Made by a program: the position numbers and the translations under genes | Assembly: GCA_937967425.1 (NCBI GenBank) | Contig: CALBST010000351.1 | Span: forward strand, 1-20,070 | Length of the DNA: 20,070 nt | Origin: an uncultured Caulobacteraceae bacterium | GTDB taxonomy: Bacteria > Pseudomonadota > Alphaproteobacteria > Caulobacterales > TH1-2 | Direction: 5' to 3' | The notes under the pieces: generated by a model | The model's database searches: none | What the model was told of the DNA's origin: nothing | What the model saw: only the letters and a program-made list of their open reading frames with translations | Shown here: positions 1 to 7,068 of the stretch, in pieces | Layout of the letters: every line of letters starts with the position of its first letter | Position numbering within the stretch: the first letter of the stretch is position 1

Positions 1-2
1 CG

Positions 3-395
3 GCGCTTGGCGAATGGTTCGAGCAGGCGATTTTTCCGGATGGCGTACAGCTCGCCAGCGGGCCCGACGATCTGCCGCGCTATTACCGCGACATCCACCG
101 CATGGCGATCAAGCATCCGATCAGCCGCGCCCTGACATCGGCCAAGGGCATCTGGCGCGAGGTGCGCGCATCGCGACGGGCAGCGCGCCTCGACTCAATC
201 CGCAAAGCCGTAAAAGCCATCGGCGCCCCGAAACGCGCAACCGAAGACGCGACCGCCGTTCTACTCAGCCTCTCCGGCGGCGATGCGTCGTGGACTCTGG
301 TAGATCAAGGCTTGCCGCTAGAGCGCGTGCCGGATGCGATTGCGCACACGGTGGGGTTGGTCGTGGAAGATTTGCGGAAGATGGCGAAGAAGTAG
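3..395 (+). CDS. C-terminal part of a possible TetR-type regulator (5' truncated)
   Basis: The reading frame is open from the first bases of the window to a TAG at 393-395, giving about 130 residues with no start in view. An internal ATG at 102 exists, but the frame upstream of it has the same G/C third-position bias and no stop, so the gene very probably begins outside the window. The protein looks helical. Its final part (LSLSGGDASWTLVDQGLP, then an amphipathic helix and a Lys-rich end) resembles the last helices of the ligand-binding domain of TetR-family regulators. No helix-turn-helix is visible because the N-terminus is missing. The family is a guess from style; hypothetical protein is the safe label. 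It converges on ruvB with a 22-bp gap. Confidence 0.6.
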   Translation, partial: ALGEWFEQAIFPDGVQLASGPDDLPRYYRDIHRMAIKHPISRALTSAKGIWREVRASRRAARLDSIRKAVKAIGAPKRATEDATAVLLSLSGGDASWTLVDQGLPLERVPDAIAHTVGLVVEDLRKMAKK

Positions 396-417
396 CTATA
401 CGGTCCGGAGAGCCGGC

Positions 418-1461
418 TCACTTCTCCCCGAACAAGCTCCCCGTCGCCGGCGGCACGCTCGGCGGCTTTTTCCCTAGGCGCTCATACGCCTTCGGCGCAG
501 CAACCCGTCCGCGCGGGGTGCGCATGACGAAGCCTTGCTGCATCAGGTACGGCTCGATCACGTCCTCGATCGCATCGCGCGCTTCGGCCAAAGCCGCCGC
601 CATCGTGTCGACGCCGACCGGCCCGCCGGAATACGTTTCCACCAAAGCATGCAAATAGCGCCGGTCGAGCATATCGAGTCCGTCACCGTCGATATCGAGA
701 CGCTTCAACGCGTGGTCCGCGACCTTCGCGTCGATCGCGCCCTCGCCCGCGAAATCGCGCACACGGCGCAGCAGGCGCACCGCCACACGCGGCGTGCCGC
801 GCGCGCGCTTCGCAATCTCCAGCCCCCCCTCCGGCGTGATCGGCATGCCGAGCTTCGCGCTCGCCCGCGTCACGATGCCAAGCAGATCATCCGGCCCGTA
901 AAAATCCAAGCGAACCGGAATGCCGAAGCGATCGCGCAGCGGCGTGCCGAGCAGCCCCGCGCGCGTCGTCGCGCCGACCAAAGTGAACGGCGCCAGATCG
1001 ATGCGCACACTGCGCGCTGATGGCCCTTCGCCGATGATGATGTCGAGGTGATAATCCTCCATCGCCGGATAGAGGATCTCCTCCACTTGCGGCGCGAGGC
1101 GGTGGATCTCATCGATGAAGAGTACGTCGCGCGGCTCGAGATTGGTCAGCAGCGCGGCAAGATCGCCCGCGCGCGCAATCACCGGCCCGCTGGTGGAGCG
1201 AAAGCCAACACCCAGCTCGCGCGCGATGATCTGCGCCAAAGTCGTCTTGCCGAGGCCAGGCGGGCCGAACAGCAGGACGTGGTCCATGGCGTCGCCGCGA
1301 TTGCGCGCCGCGTCCACGAACACTTTGAGATTGGCCTTGGCGTGCGGCTGGCCGACGAACTCGTCGAACCCCTGCGGACGCAACGCGCGGTCCGCAGCCT
1401 CCCCAGGCATGCGGTCAGCGGTGACGATTCTCGTCTCTGGGCGTTCTGCCGGTTCGGCCAT
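418..1461 (-). CDS. ruvB: Holliday junction branch migration ATPase RuvB
   Basis: RuvB is the hexameric AAA+ motor that, with RuvA, drives branch migration of Holliday junctions in recombinational repair. The 347-residue protein has Walker A GPPGLGKT (66-73), Walker B with DEIH (117-120), the sensor-1 stretch GATTRAG (163-169) and the arginine-finger region LRDRFG (about 175-180). The C-terminal winged-helix domain follows and ends near residue 340. The start at 1461 is chosen because an AGGAGAGGG ribosome site lies just upstream and [11 protein letters not shown] matches the usual RuvB N-terminus. An in-frame start 63 bases further upstream would add an unlikely tail. Length is normal for the family (about 335-350). 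It is not adjacent to ruvA here; two YCII genes on the other strand lie between them, so it must have its own promoter in 1462-1602. Confidence 0.97.
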   Translation of the reverse strand: MAEPAERPETRIVTADRMPGEAADRALRPQGFDEFVGQPHAKANLKVFVDAARNRGDAMDHVLLFGPPGLGKTTLAQIIARELGVGFRSTSGPVIARAGDLAALLTNLEPRDVLFIDEIHRLAPQVEEILYPAMEDYHLDIIIGEGPSARSVRIDLAPFTLVGATTRAGLLGTPLRDRFGIPVRLDFYGPDDLLGIVTRASAKLGMPITPEGGLEIAKRARGTPRVAVRLLRRVRDFAGEGAIDAKVADHALKRLDIDGDGLDMLDRRYLHALVETYSGGPVGVDTMAAALAEARDAIEDVIEPYLMQQGFVMRTPRGRVAAPKAYERLGKKPPSVPPATGSLFGEK

Positions 1462-1602
1462 TCCCTCTCCTATCTCGATTCGGGTTTCCGGATTGTTCCA
1501 GACCGCGCCTGTGGATAAGTCCAAAAATGAAACGTCGGCTTTTGAGACACGCCTTCGTCCTCCGGTCAGCGCCGCTTACGGCCGAACCTGAAAGGACCAC
1601 CC

Positions 1603-2007
1603 ATGCGCTACATGTACCTCGTTTCCGCCGTCGAGGACGGCAAGCCGCCGCCGCCGCGGCTGATGGAAGAAATGGATAAGCTGGCCAAGGTCGAACTCGC
1701 CGCCGGTCGCATGATTGCCCAAGGCGGCCTGCTGCCAACCGCGCTTGGCAGCGCCCGCATCGAGCTGCGGCGCGGCAAGGTGAAAGTCATCGACGGGCCT
1801 TTCACCGAGACCAAGGAAGTGCTCGGCGGCTACGCCATCTTCGAATTTGCGACGCGTGAAGAAGCAATCGCCTCGGCGATCAACTTCATGGAGCTGCACG
1901 CGAAGTACGCCGAAGGCTGGGAAGGCGTCTGCGAAATGCGCCCGATGTTCACTGAGGTCGAAGACGGCTGCGAGTCCACTGAAGGCCTAGCCAAGCTCAA
2001 CGCTTAG
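1603..2007 (+). CDS. YCII/DGPF-family protein, copy 1
   Basis: A small protein of 134 residues of the YCII-related (DGPF) family. It opens with the typical strand MRYMYLV and has the diagnostic DGPFTETKE followed by VLGGYAIFEFATREEA at about residues 65-88. Family members are dimeric ferredoxin-like folds of mostly unknown function, often encoded beside ECF sigma factors of the ECF42 type. No such sigma gene is visible here. A GAAAGGA ribosome site precedes the ATG. The last 20 or so residues after CEMRPM are an extra acidic tail that the downstream copy lacks. The next gene starts 23 bp later, so the two are probably co-transcribed. No catalytic function can be assigned. Confidence 0.92.
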   Translation: MRYMYLVSAVEDGKPPPPRLMEEMDKLAKVELAAGRMIAQGGLLPTALGSARIELRRGKVKVIDGPFTETKEVLGGYAIFEFATREEAIASAINFMELHAKYAEGWEGVCEMRPMFTEVEDGCESTEGLAKLNA

Positions 2008-2030
2008 CGACGACGGGGAGGAGCAACCCT

Positions 2031-2396
2031 ATGCAGTACATGTTTCTCACCTCCGGCGCCGAAAACGAGCTGATCCCGCCGCAACGCATGATCGATGAGA
2101 TCGAAAAGCTGACTGAGCGGGAAATGGCCGCCGGCCGCATGATCGCGCGCGGCGGGCTGATGCCGACGGCTATGGGCAGCGCGCGCATGGAATCGCGTCG
2201 TGGCAAACTAAAGCTCACGGACGGCCCGTTCACCGAGACGAAAGAGGTGCTCGGCGGCTTCGCCATTTTCGAGTTCGCCACGCGTGAAGAAGCGCTCGCC
2301 TCGCTCGAAAGCTTCATGGAGCTGCACCGCACGCATTGGCCCGAATGGGACGGCGTGTGCGAGATGCGGCCCATGTTCGGCTTTCAGGCGGGCTAG
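2031..2396 (+). CDS. YCII/DGPF-family protein, copy 2
   Basis: A 121-residue paralogue of the preceding gene. The two align without gaps over about 115 residues and are identical in well over half of them. The GRMIA and DGPFTETKEVLGG stretches and the ending CEMRPM are shared. A strong GGGGAGGAG site lies 9-10 bases before the ATG. The pair looks like a tandem duplication that has since diverged, mostly in the N-terminal third (residues 9-32) and in the C-terminal tail. It has the same uncertain function as copy 1 and may form a heterodimer with it. Its TAG stop overlaps the end of a possible small frame on the other strand. Confidence 0.92.
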   Translation: MQYMFLTSGAENELIPPQRMIDEIEKLTEREMAAGRMIARGGLMPTAMGSARMESRRGKLKLTDGPFTETKEVLGGFAIFEFATREEALASLESFMELHRTHWPEWDGVCEMRPMFGFQAG

Positions 2397-2473
2397 CTCG
2401 CTTCGTATTGCGCAATCAGCGCGTCGAGGTGACGGCGCTCGGGCGCGAGTTGGGTGATGTATTTCACGATCAT
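2393..2473 (-). CDS. Possible small or remnant protein between YCII copy 2 and ruvA
   Basis: On the minus strand a frame is open from 2521 down to a TAG at 2393-2395, just after the ruvA stop. An ATG at 2473 would give 26 residues (MIVKYITQLAPERRHLDAL and onward). The open part upstream of that ATG also has coding-like G/C third positions and reads TEAALALSAGW, but it has no ATG, GTG or TTG start and no ribosome site. It is therefore either a very small gene or the tail of a decayed gene whose N-terminus was lost. No family is recognised. Its stop overlaps the stop codon of YCII copy 2 in the opposite direction. Confidence 0.25.
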   Translation of the reverse strand: MIVKYITQLAPERRHLDALIAQYEAS

Positions 2474-2531
2474 CCAGCCCGCGCTCAGCGCCAGCGCCGC
2501 CTCAGTCCGCGGCAGCGCCGCTCACCGGCGC

Positions 2532-3152
2532 TTAGCGGCTGACTTCTTTGAGCGCGGCGCGGATGAGTTCCGGGGCCGGCGCATCGGCTTCGAATTGCTT
2601 GGCGGCTGACGCCACCGCCCGCGCGGCGCTTGATTGATCGATGCCGAGATTAACCAGCGCCGAGACCGCCTCCGCGCGCGCGCCTGTGCTGGAAACGGCG
2701 GACGGCGCATCGGCCGCGCGCGGCGCTGGCGCGCCCAAGCCGATAAAGCCTTTCGGCCCGCCCTTGCCCGTCAGCTCCGTCGCCAAGCGCGCCGCGAGCT
2801 TTGGGCCGACGCCGTTTGCGCGCGCGAACGCGGCTTTGTCCTGAATCGCGATCGCGTCAGCGAGCGCTTCCGGCGGCATCGCATCGAGGATGCCGAGCGC
2901 CACCTTCGCGCCGACGCCCGGAATGGTCTGCAGATGCGCGAACCACGCCCGCTCTTCTTCCGACACAAAGCCGAACAGCTTGATCGCATCTTCGCGCACA
3001 TGCGTTTCAATGAAGAGCCGCGCCGGAGCGCCGACCTGCAGCCGCGCCAAAGTGCGTCCGCCCGCCTGCACGACGTAACCGACGCCGCCGACCTCGATCA
3101 GTGCGGTGTCTTCACCTACCGCCGCGACCACACCGCTCAACGACCCGATCAT
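2532..3152 (-). CDS. ruvA: Holliday junction branch migration protein RuvA
   Basis: RuvA forms the tetramer that binds the four-way DNA junction and recruits RuvB. The 206-residue protein starts MIGSLSGVV, the family's normal start. The frame continues about 260 bases upstream, but that part is intergenic. The N-terminal OB domain is about 1-63. The double helix-hairpin-helix domain contains IPGVGAK (78-83) and GVGPKLAARLATEL (114-127). An Ala/Pro-rich linker (about 135-158) leads to the RuvB-contacting domain III, AVSALVNLGI onward (about 162-205). A GAAGAGG ribosome site lies upstream of the ATG. ruvA stands alone here instead of directly ahead of ruvB. It shares its upstream region with the Tat-exported repeat protein gene, including two palindromic sites. 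Confidence 0.96.
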   Translation of the reverse strand: MIGSLSGVVAAVGEDTALIEVGGVGYVVQAGGRTLARLQVGAPARLFIETHVREDAIKLFGFVSEEERAWFAHLQTIPGVGAKVALGILDAMPPEALADAIAIQDKAAFARANGVGPKLAARLATELTGKGGPKGFIGLGAPAPRAADAPSAVSSTGARAEAVSALVNLGIDQSSAARAVASAAKQFEADAPAPELIRAALKEVSR

Positions 3153-3210
3153 TCTGACCTCTTCCGCCACCCTCGTGCGCGGATTCGCGGGTTCCCGGAA
3201 ACGATCCTCT

Positions 3211-3225
3211 TGCGAATTACTCTCA
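3211..3225. promoter_or_regulatory. Fur-box-like palindromic site 1
   Basis: TGCGAATTACTCTCA. Against the GC-rich Fur-type palindrome TGCGAATnATTCGCA it differs at two positions. Its first 12 bases are the exact reverse complement of 3284-3295 in site 2. It lies 59 bp upstream of the ruvA start, in the ruvA / Tat-protein divergent region. The binding protein is inferred, not shown. Confidence 0.45.
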
Positions 3226-3280
3226 CGCTGACGAGGCGCCGCGACCCGTGTTACTGATTCCCCGCGAGGACAATGGTTTT

Positions 3281-3295
3281 TGCGAGTAATTCGCA
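3281..3295. promoter_or_regulatory. Fur-box-like palindromic site 2
   Basis: TGCGAGTAATTCGCA is a 15-bp palindrome broken at one base pair, with the 7-1-7 layout of Fur-family operators. It ends 20 bp before the ATG of the Tat-exported repeat protein, a position where a bound repressor would block transcription or its early steps. Its centre lies 70 bp from that of site 1, and the two are in opposite orientation. Regulation by Fur or a related metal regulator is inferred from the shape only. Confidence 0.5.
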
Positions 3296-3315
3296 GCAAT
3301 CGCGCCGGGGGGTTC

Positions 3316-3726
3316 ATGTCCGAAAAGAAAAAGCTCAATCGCCGCTCATTCATGTCGCGCATCGCTGGCGGTGCGCTGATCGCGGGCGGCGCGACGGTGA
3401 TGATCACCGGCAAAGCCGAAGCGCAGAATTATACCGGCCGCACCGACAACGACAGCGGCAGCTACGCCGATCGCGCCGGCTACGGACGCACCGGCCTGAC
3501 CGATAGCGACACGGGCGGCGGTTCGGATCGCGCCGGTTACGGCCGCGGTGGCGGTGGCGGCGGCGGCCGCACCGGCTGGACCGACACCGATTCCGGCGGC
3601 AACGCCGACAACGCCGGCAACGGCCGTGGCGCAACCCGCAACAGCCCAACCGGCCTGACCGACGGCGACAGCGGCAGCGCCGCAGACCGCGCGAGCTACG
3701 GACGCGGCCCGCGTCGCAACTGGTAA
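3316..3726 (+). CDS. Tat-exported Gly/Asp-rich protein with four TGxTDxD repeats
   Basis: A protein of 136 residues. The N-terminus is a clear twin-arginine signal: Lys/Arg region, NRRSFM at 8-13, a Gly/Ala-rich hydrophobic stretch, and a probable cleavage site AEA|Q after residue 36. The mature part consists almost only of four 19-residue units (40-58, 59-77, 86-104, 112-130) of the form TGxTDxD(S/T)G followed by four residues and DxAxxGR or a close variant. Units 2 and 3 are separated by a run of seven glycines. The D-x-D-x-G-x-x-x-D spacing resembles Ca-binding loops of the dockerin or thrombospondin type 3 kind, so metal binding is possible. The start at 3316 is chosen for the signal peptide and the G-rich ribosome site just before it. 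It stands 9 bp upstream of a JmjC-type oxygenase gene, probably in one operon, behind two Fur-box-like sites. Function unknown. Confidence 0.88.
   Translation: MSEKKKLNRRSFMSRIAGGALIAGGATVMITGKAEAQNYTGRTDNDSGSYADRAGYGRTGLTDSDTGGGSDRAGYGRGGGGGGGRTGWTDTDSGGNADNAGNGRGATRNSPTGLTDGDSGSAADRASYGRGPRRNW
3433..3705 (+). repeat. Four coding repeats of 57 bp (TGxTDxD units)
   Basis: Units at 3433-3489, 3490-3546, 3571-3627 and 3649-3705, each exactly 19 codons. The first two are directly joined; the others are separated by 24 and 21 bases. The units agree better as protein than as DNA, which suggests old duplication with selection on the Asp, Gly and Arg positions. The 3547-3570 spacer is a GGN run encoding glycines and an arginine. 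Confidence 0.85.
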
Positions 3727-3735
3727 GTCAGCTCA

Positions 3736-4908
3736 ATGTCGCACGAGCCGTGGCTCGTAGATCCGCTCGGCTACCTCATTGGCGCCGGGCGCGAGGACGA
3801 TTTCTTCGCGCGCATCTATGAGCGCGAAGCACTCATCGTGCATCACAATGCACCCGAGCGCTTCGCTGGGCTGATCTCGCTCGATGATATCGATCGGATC
3901 GTCACGACGCTCGATCTTCGTGAAGGGCAATTGGCGCTCGCCAACGCGGCGGCTCACGTCGACTCAGACGCATATGTCGATGGCGCGAGCTTCATCGATC
4001 GCGGCGCCGTCGCCGATCACTACCGGCGCGGCTCGACGATTATTCTGAACCAGGCGCACCAATTCGATCCGGCGCTCTCCCGGCTCTGTCGCGGCCTGGA
4101 ATATGTGTTCTCGTCGCATGTGCAGACAAACATCTACCTCACGCCGCCGAACGCACAGGGTTTCCGCACCCATTACGACAATCACGACGTGCTGGTGATC
4201 CAAGTCGAAGGTGAGAAAGCGTGGCGGCTCTACGACATGCCGATCGCAACACCGTTCCGCGGTGAAGGCTTTGAGGTCGGCAAGTACGAGCCGGGCGAGC
4301 TGCGTCAGGAATTCGTGCTGAAGCCCGGCGATTGCGCTTATGTGCCGCGCGGGCTGATGCATGACGCCCAAACTTCCGGCGATGCGCCCTCGCTGCACAT
4401 CACCGTCGGCCTGATCACGCGCACATGGGCGGACGTGATGCTCGAAGCCGTTTCGGAAGCGGCGTTGCGCACGCCAGATCTGCGCCGCAGTCTGCCGCCC
4501 GGATTCGCGCGCGCCGACTTCGATCGAGCCAAGGCGCGTGAACACTTCTCAACACTGGCCAAGACGCTTGCGGAGGAGGTGAAGCTGGATCCAGCGCTCG
4601 ACCTCATGGTCGATACCTTCATTCGCTCACGCCCCGCGCACAATCGCTTCGCCGTAAGCGATATCGGCGCGATCAACGCCGGCGATCGCTTCCAGGCACA
4701 GCCGCGCACGCCATCGCGTATCGCCGAGGACGGCGACGACATCGTCCTCATCTGCGCCGGCGGTGAACTTAAATTCGCACCCGAACAGCGCCCCGCGCTT
4801 GAACTGGCGTTGGGTGGCGCCGCCTTCACCACCGCCGACCTGAAGGTGGAAAAGCCCGAAGGCGTGGTCTCCACTCTCCTTGCTTACGGCCTGATCTCCC
4901 GCATCTGA
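3736..4908 (+). CDS. JmjC/Cupin_4-type Fe(II)/2-oxoglutarate oxygenase (ribosomal-oxygenase-like)
   Basis: A 390-residue protein of the cupin superfamily close in plan to the ribosomal oxygenases (bacterial YcfD/RoxA, human MINA/NO66), which hydroxylate protein side chains using Fe(II), oxygen and 2-oxoglutarate. The iron triad is visible as H146-x-D148 (THYDNHD) and H209 (PRGLMHD after LKPGDCAYV). Lys161 in EGEKAWRLY sits where these enzymes hold the 2-oxoglutarate carboxylate, as in the MINA/NO66 type. The last 90 or so residues resemble the winged-helix-like tail of the family. There is no signal peptide, so it is cytoplasmic. It starts 9 bp after the Tat-exported repeat protein gene with only a weak ribosome site, suggesting co-transcription. 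The substrate cannot be read from sequence: ribosomal protein is the family precedent, the neighbouring repeat protein an untested alternative. Confidence 0.88.
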   Translation: MSHEPWLVDPLGYLIGAGREDDFFARIYEREALIVHHNAPERFAGLISLDDIDRIVTTLDLREGQLALANAAAHVDSDAYVDGASFIDRGAVADHYRRGSTIILNQAHQFDPALSRLCRGLEYVFSSHVQTNIYLTPPNAQGFRTHYDNHDVLVIQVEGEKAWRLYDMPIATPFRGEGFEVGKYEPGELRQEFVLKPGDCAYVPRGLMHDAQTSGDAPSLHITVGLITRTWADVMLEAVSEAALRTPDLRRSLPPGFARADFDRAKAREHFSTLAKTLAEEVKLDPALDLMVDTFIRSRPAHNRFAVSDIGAINAGDRFQAQPRTPSRIAEDGDDIVLICAGGELKFAPEQRPALELALGGAAFTTADLKVEKPEGVVSTLLAYGLISRI

Positions 4909-5009
4909 AGCGCTCCGCCGTGCGCGCGCGGCGTCTCGTCTCAAAGCGGTTGAGCCGTTGGCGCGCGCCATCGGACTACGGCACAAAGGGCCAGTAGTCT
5001 GGGGATCAC

Positions 5010-7067
5010 ATGACCATGTTCACACGCCGCGCAGTCACCGCATCTTCGCTCGCCCTCCTCGCCGGCTGCGCCACCGGCAACGGCGCCAGCGCGCCAGCGC
5101 CGCGCGGGCGCCCCGCCATTGGCTCGTTCGGCATCGACATGACCGCTGTCAATCCGAACGTGAAGCCGGGCGACGACTTCTTCCAATACGTCAACGGCGC
5201 CTGGCTCGATTCCAACACCATCCCTGACGACCGCGTCTCGTGGGGAACCAATGAAATGCTCATCGTCAAAGCCGAGCATGACGTGCGCGCGATCATCGAA
5301 GAAGCAGCCGCGAGCGGCGGCGCCCCTGGCTCAAACCGTCAGAAGATTGCCGACTATTACAACGCCTATCTCGATCACGATGCGATCGATGCGCGCGGGC
5401 TCGAACCCATTCAGGCGTCACTCGCGCAGATCGCAGCGCTGCGCACGCACGAAGATGTCGTGCGTTTCGTCGGCACGCCGGGCAACGGCGTCTCGTTCCC
5501 GATCGCCATATACATCGGCCTCGATGAGCGCGATCCGAACCGCTACCTGCCGCAGATGACGCACGGCGGCCTGGGCCTGCCCGAGCGCGAATACTATCGC
5601 AGCGACGGCCGCCAGTTCCCCGAACTGCGCGCGGGCTACGAAGCCGCCTGCGCCAACATGCTCGGCCTCATCGGCCAACGCGATGGTGCGGCGAAGGCCG
5701 CCGGCATCATTGCGCTTGAGCGCCGCATCGCCGAGTTGCATTGGCCCGTCGCCGATCGCCGCGAACGCGAGCGCACCTACAATCTGCTGACCCGCGCACA
5801 AGTTCGCGCACTGGCGCCAAACTTCCCTTGGGATGCGTACTTCGAAGCACGCGGCCTTGAGAACCAGAACGAAGTCGTCGTCGCCGAGCTCAGCGCCATG
5901 GGCCCTCTTGCCAACCTCGTTGTCGCAACGCCCGTGGCGACGTGGCGGGACTATCTCTCCTGGCATTTCGTCCGCGCGCGTTCGCCCGTACTGCCGCGCG
6001 TCATCGACGATGCGAACTTCGACTTCTTCGGAAAGCAGCTCAACGGCCAGCAGCGCCAGCGCGAGCGCTGGCAACGCGCGATCCAGGCCGTCAATGGCGC
6101 CCTGGGCGAAGCCGTGGGCGAACTCTACGTCCAACGCCACTTTCCGCCGGAAACCAAAGCCCAAGCGCTGGAGCTGGTGGAAAACATGCGCCGCGCCTAT
6201 GGCGAGCGCATCGATCAATCACCGTGGATGAGCGCCGAAACCAAAGTTCGCGCGCGTGAAAAGCTCGCGACCTTCCGTCCGAAGATCGGCTACCCGGATC
6301 GCTGGAAGGATTATTCAGGCTTCGAAGTCCGCGCCGGCGACGCGTACGGAAACCAGCAACGCCTCGCGATCTGGGATTGGCAGAATGATTTGAACCGCCT
6401 CGGCCGCCCGAGCGACCGCGAAGAATGGTTCATGAACCCGCACTCGGTGAACGCGTATTACAATCCGCCGTTCAACGAGATCGTCTTCCCGGCCGGCTAT
6501 CTGCAACCGCCGCTGTTCGATCCCAACGCCGACCCCGCCGTGAATTACGGCGCCATCGGCGGCGTTATCGGCCATGAAATGGGTCACGGCTTCGACGACC
6601 AGGGCGCGAAGTCAGATGCGCACGGCGTGCTGCGTGATTGGTGGAACGAAGACGACGTGCGGCGCTTCCGCGAAGTCACGGATCGACTGGCCGATCAATA
6701 CTCGCAGTTCGAGCCGCTGCCGGGCTTGCGCCTCAACGGCCGCCTCTCGCTCGGCGAAAACATTGGTGATTGCGGCGGCTTGCAGGTCGCGCTGCACGCC
6801 TACCGCATCTCGCTCAATGGCGAAGAACCGCCGGTGCTCGAAGGCACAACAGGCCTGCAGCGCTTCTTCATGGGCCGCGCGCAACATCGCAAGCAGCTGC
6901 AACGCGAACAGGCGCTCCGCAACCAAGTGATGACCGGCCCGCACTCGCCCGCGCGCTATCGCATCAACGGCCCGGCGCGCAACATGGATGCTTGGTACGA
7001 GGCGTTCAACGTCCAACCGGGCGACGCGCTTTATCTACCGCCGGAGGAGCGCGTGACCATCTGGTAG
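5010..7067 (+). CDS. M13-family zinc metalloendopeptidase, lipoprotein
   Basis: A 685-residue neprilysin-like (M13/PepO) peptidase that cleaves short peptides outside the cytoplasm. The N-terminus ends in a lipobox LLAGC with Cys20, so it is predicted to be lipid-anchored in the envelope. The N-terminal M13 domain starts at VKPGDDFFQYVNGAWL (about 51-66). The catalytic domain has the substrate-binding NAYYNPPFNEIVFPAG stretch, the zinc motif HEMGH (522-526) and the third ligand Glu583 with Asp587 in ENIGDCGG (the usual form is ENIAD). It ends in the family-typical PPEERVTIW. The length is normal and all key residues are present. A GGGGA site precedes the ATG; a second in-frame ATG two codons later is equally usable. 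It converges with ruvC across a single base, and an RNA hairpin at 7088-7105 could end its transcript inside ruvC. Confidence 0.95.
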   Translation: MTMFTRRAVTASSLALLAGCATGNGASAPAPRGRPAIGSFGIDMTAVNPNVKPGDDFFQYVNGAWLDSNTIPDDRVSWGTNEMLIVKAEHDVRAIIEEAAASGGAPGSNRQKIADYYNAYLDHDAIDARGLEPIQASLAQIAALRTHEDVVRFVGTPGNGVSFPIAIYIGLDERDPNRYLPQMTHGGLGLPEREYYRSDGRQFPELRAGYEAACANMLGLIGQRDGAAKAAGIIALERRIAELHWPVADRRERERTYNLLTRAQVRALAPNFPWDAYFEARGLENQNEVVVAELSAMGPLANLVVATPVATWRDYLSWHFVRARSPVLPRVIDDANFDFFGKQLNGQQRQRERWQRAIQAVNGALGEAVGELYVQRHFPPETKAQALELVENMRRAYGERIDQSPWMSAETKVRAREKLATFRPKIGYPDRWKDYSGFEVRAGDAYGNQQRLAIWDWQNDLNRLGRPSDREEWFMNPHSVNAYYNPPFNEIVFPAGYLQPPLFDPNADPAVNYGAIGGVIGHEMGHGFDDQGAKSDAHGVLRDWWNEDDVRRFREVTDRLADQYSQFEPLPGLRLNGRLSLGENIGDCGGLQVALHAYRISLNGEEPPVLEGTTGLQRFFMGRAQHRKQLQREQALRNQVMTGPHSPARYRINGPARNMDAWYEAFNVQPGDALYLPPEERVTIW

Positions 7068-7068
7068 C

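Noticed and set aside
1462..1602. An N-terminal extension of ruvB upstream of 1461
   Set aside because: It is open in frame only to 1524, is not typical of RuvB, and a good ribosome site precedes the ATG at 1461.
3433..3705. The repeated units as a CRISPR array or tandem DNA satellite
   Set aside because: The units are in frame, 57 bp long, agree better as protein than as DNA, and lie inside a gene with a Tat signal; there are no unique spacers.
4909..5009. GACTAC/GTAGTC inverted repeat before the M13 gene as an operator
   Set aside because: Arms of only six bases with a long spacer are expected by chance, and nothing else supports a site.
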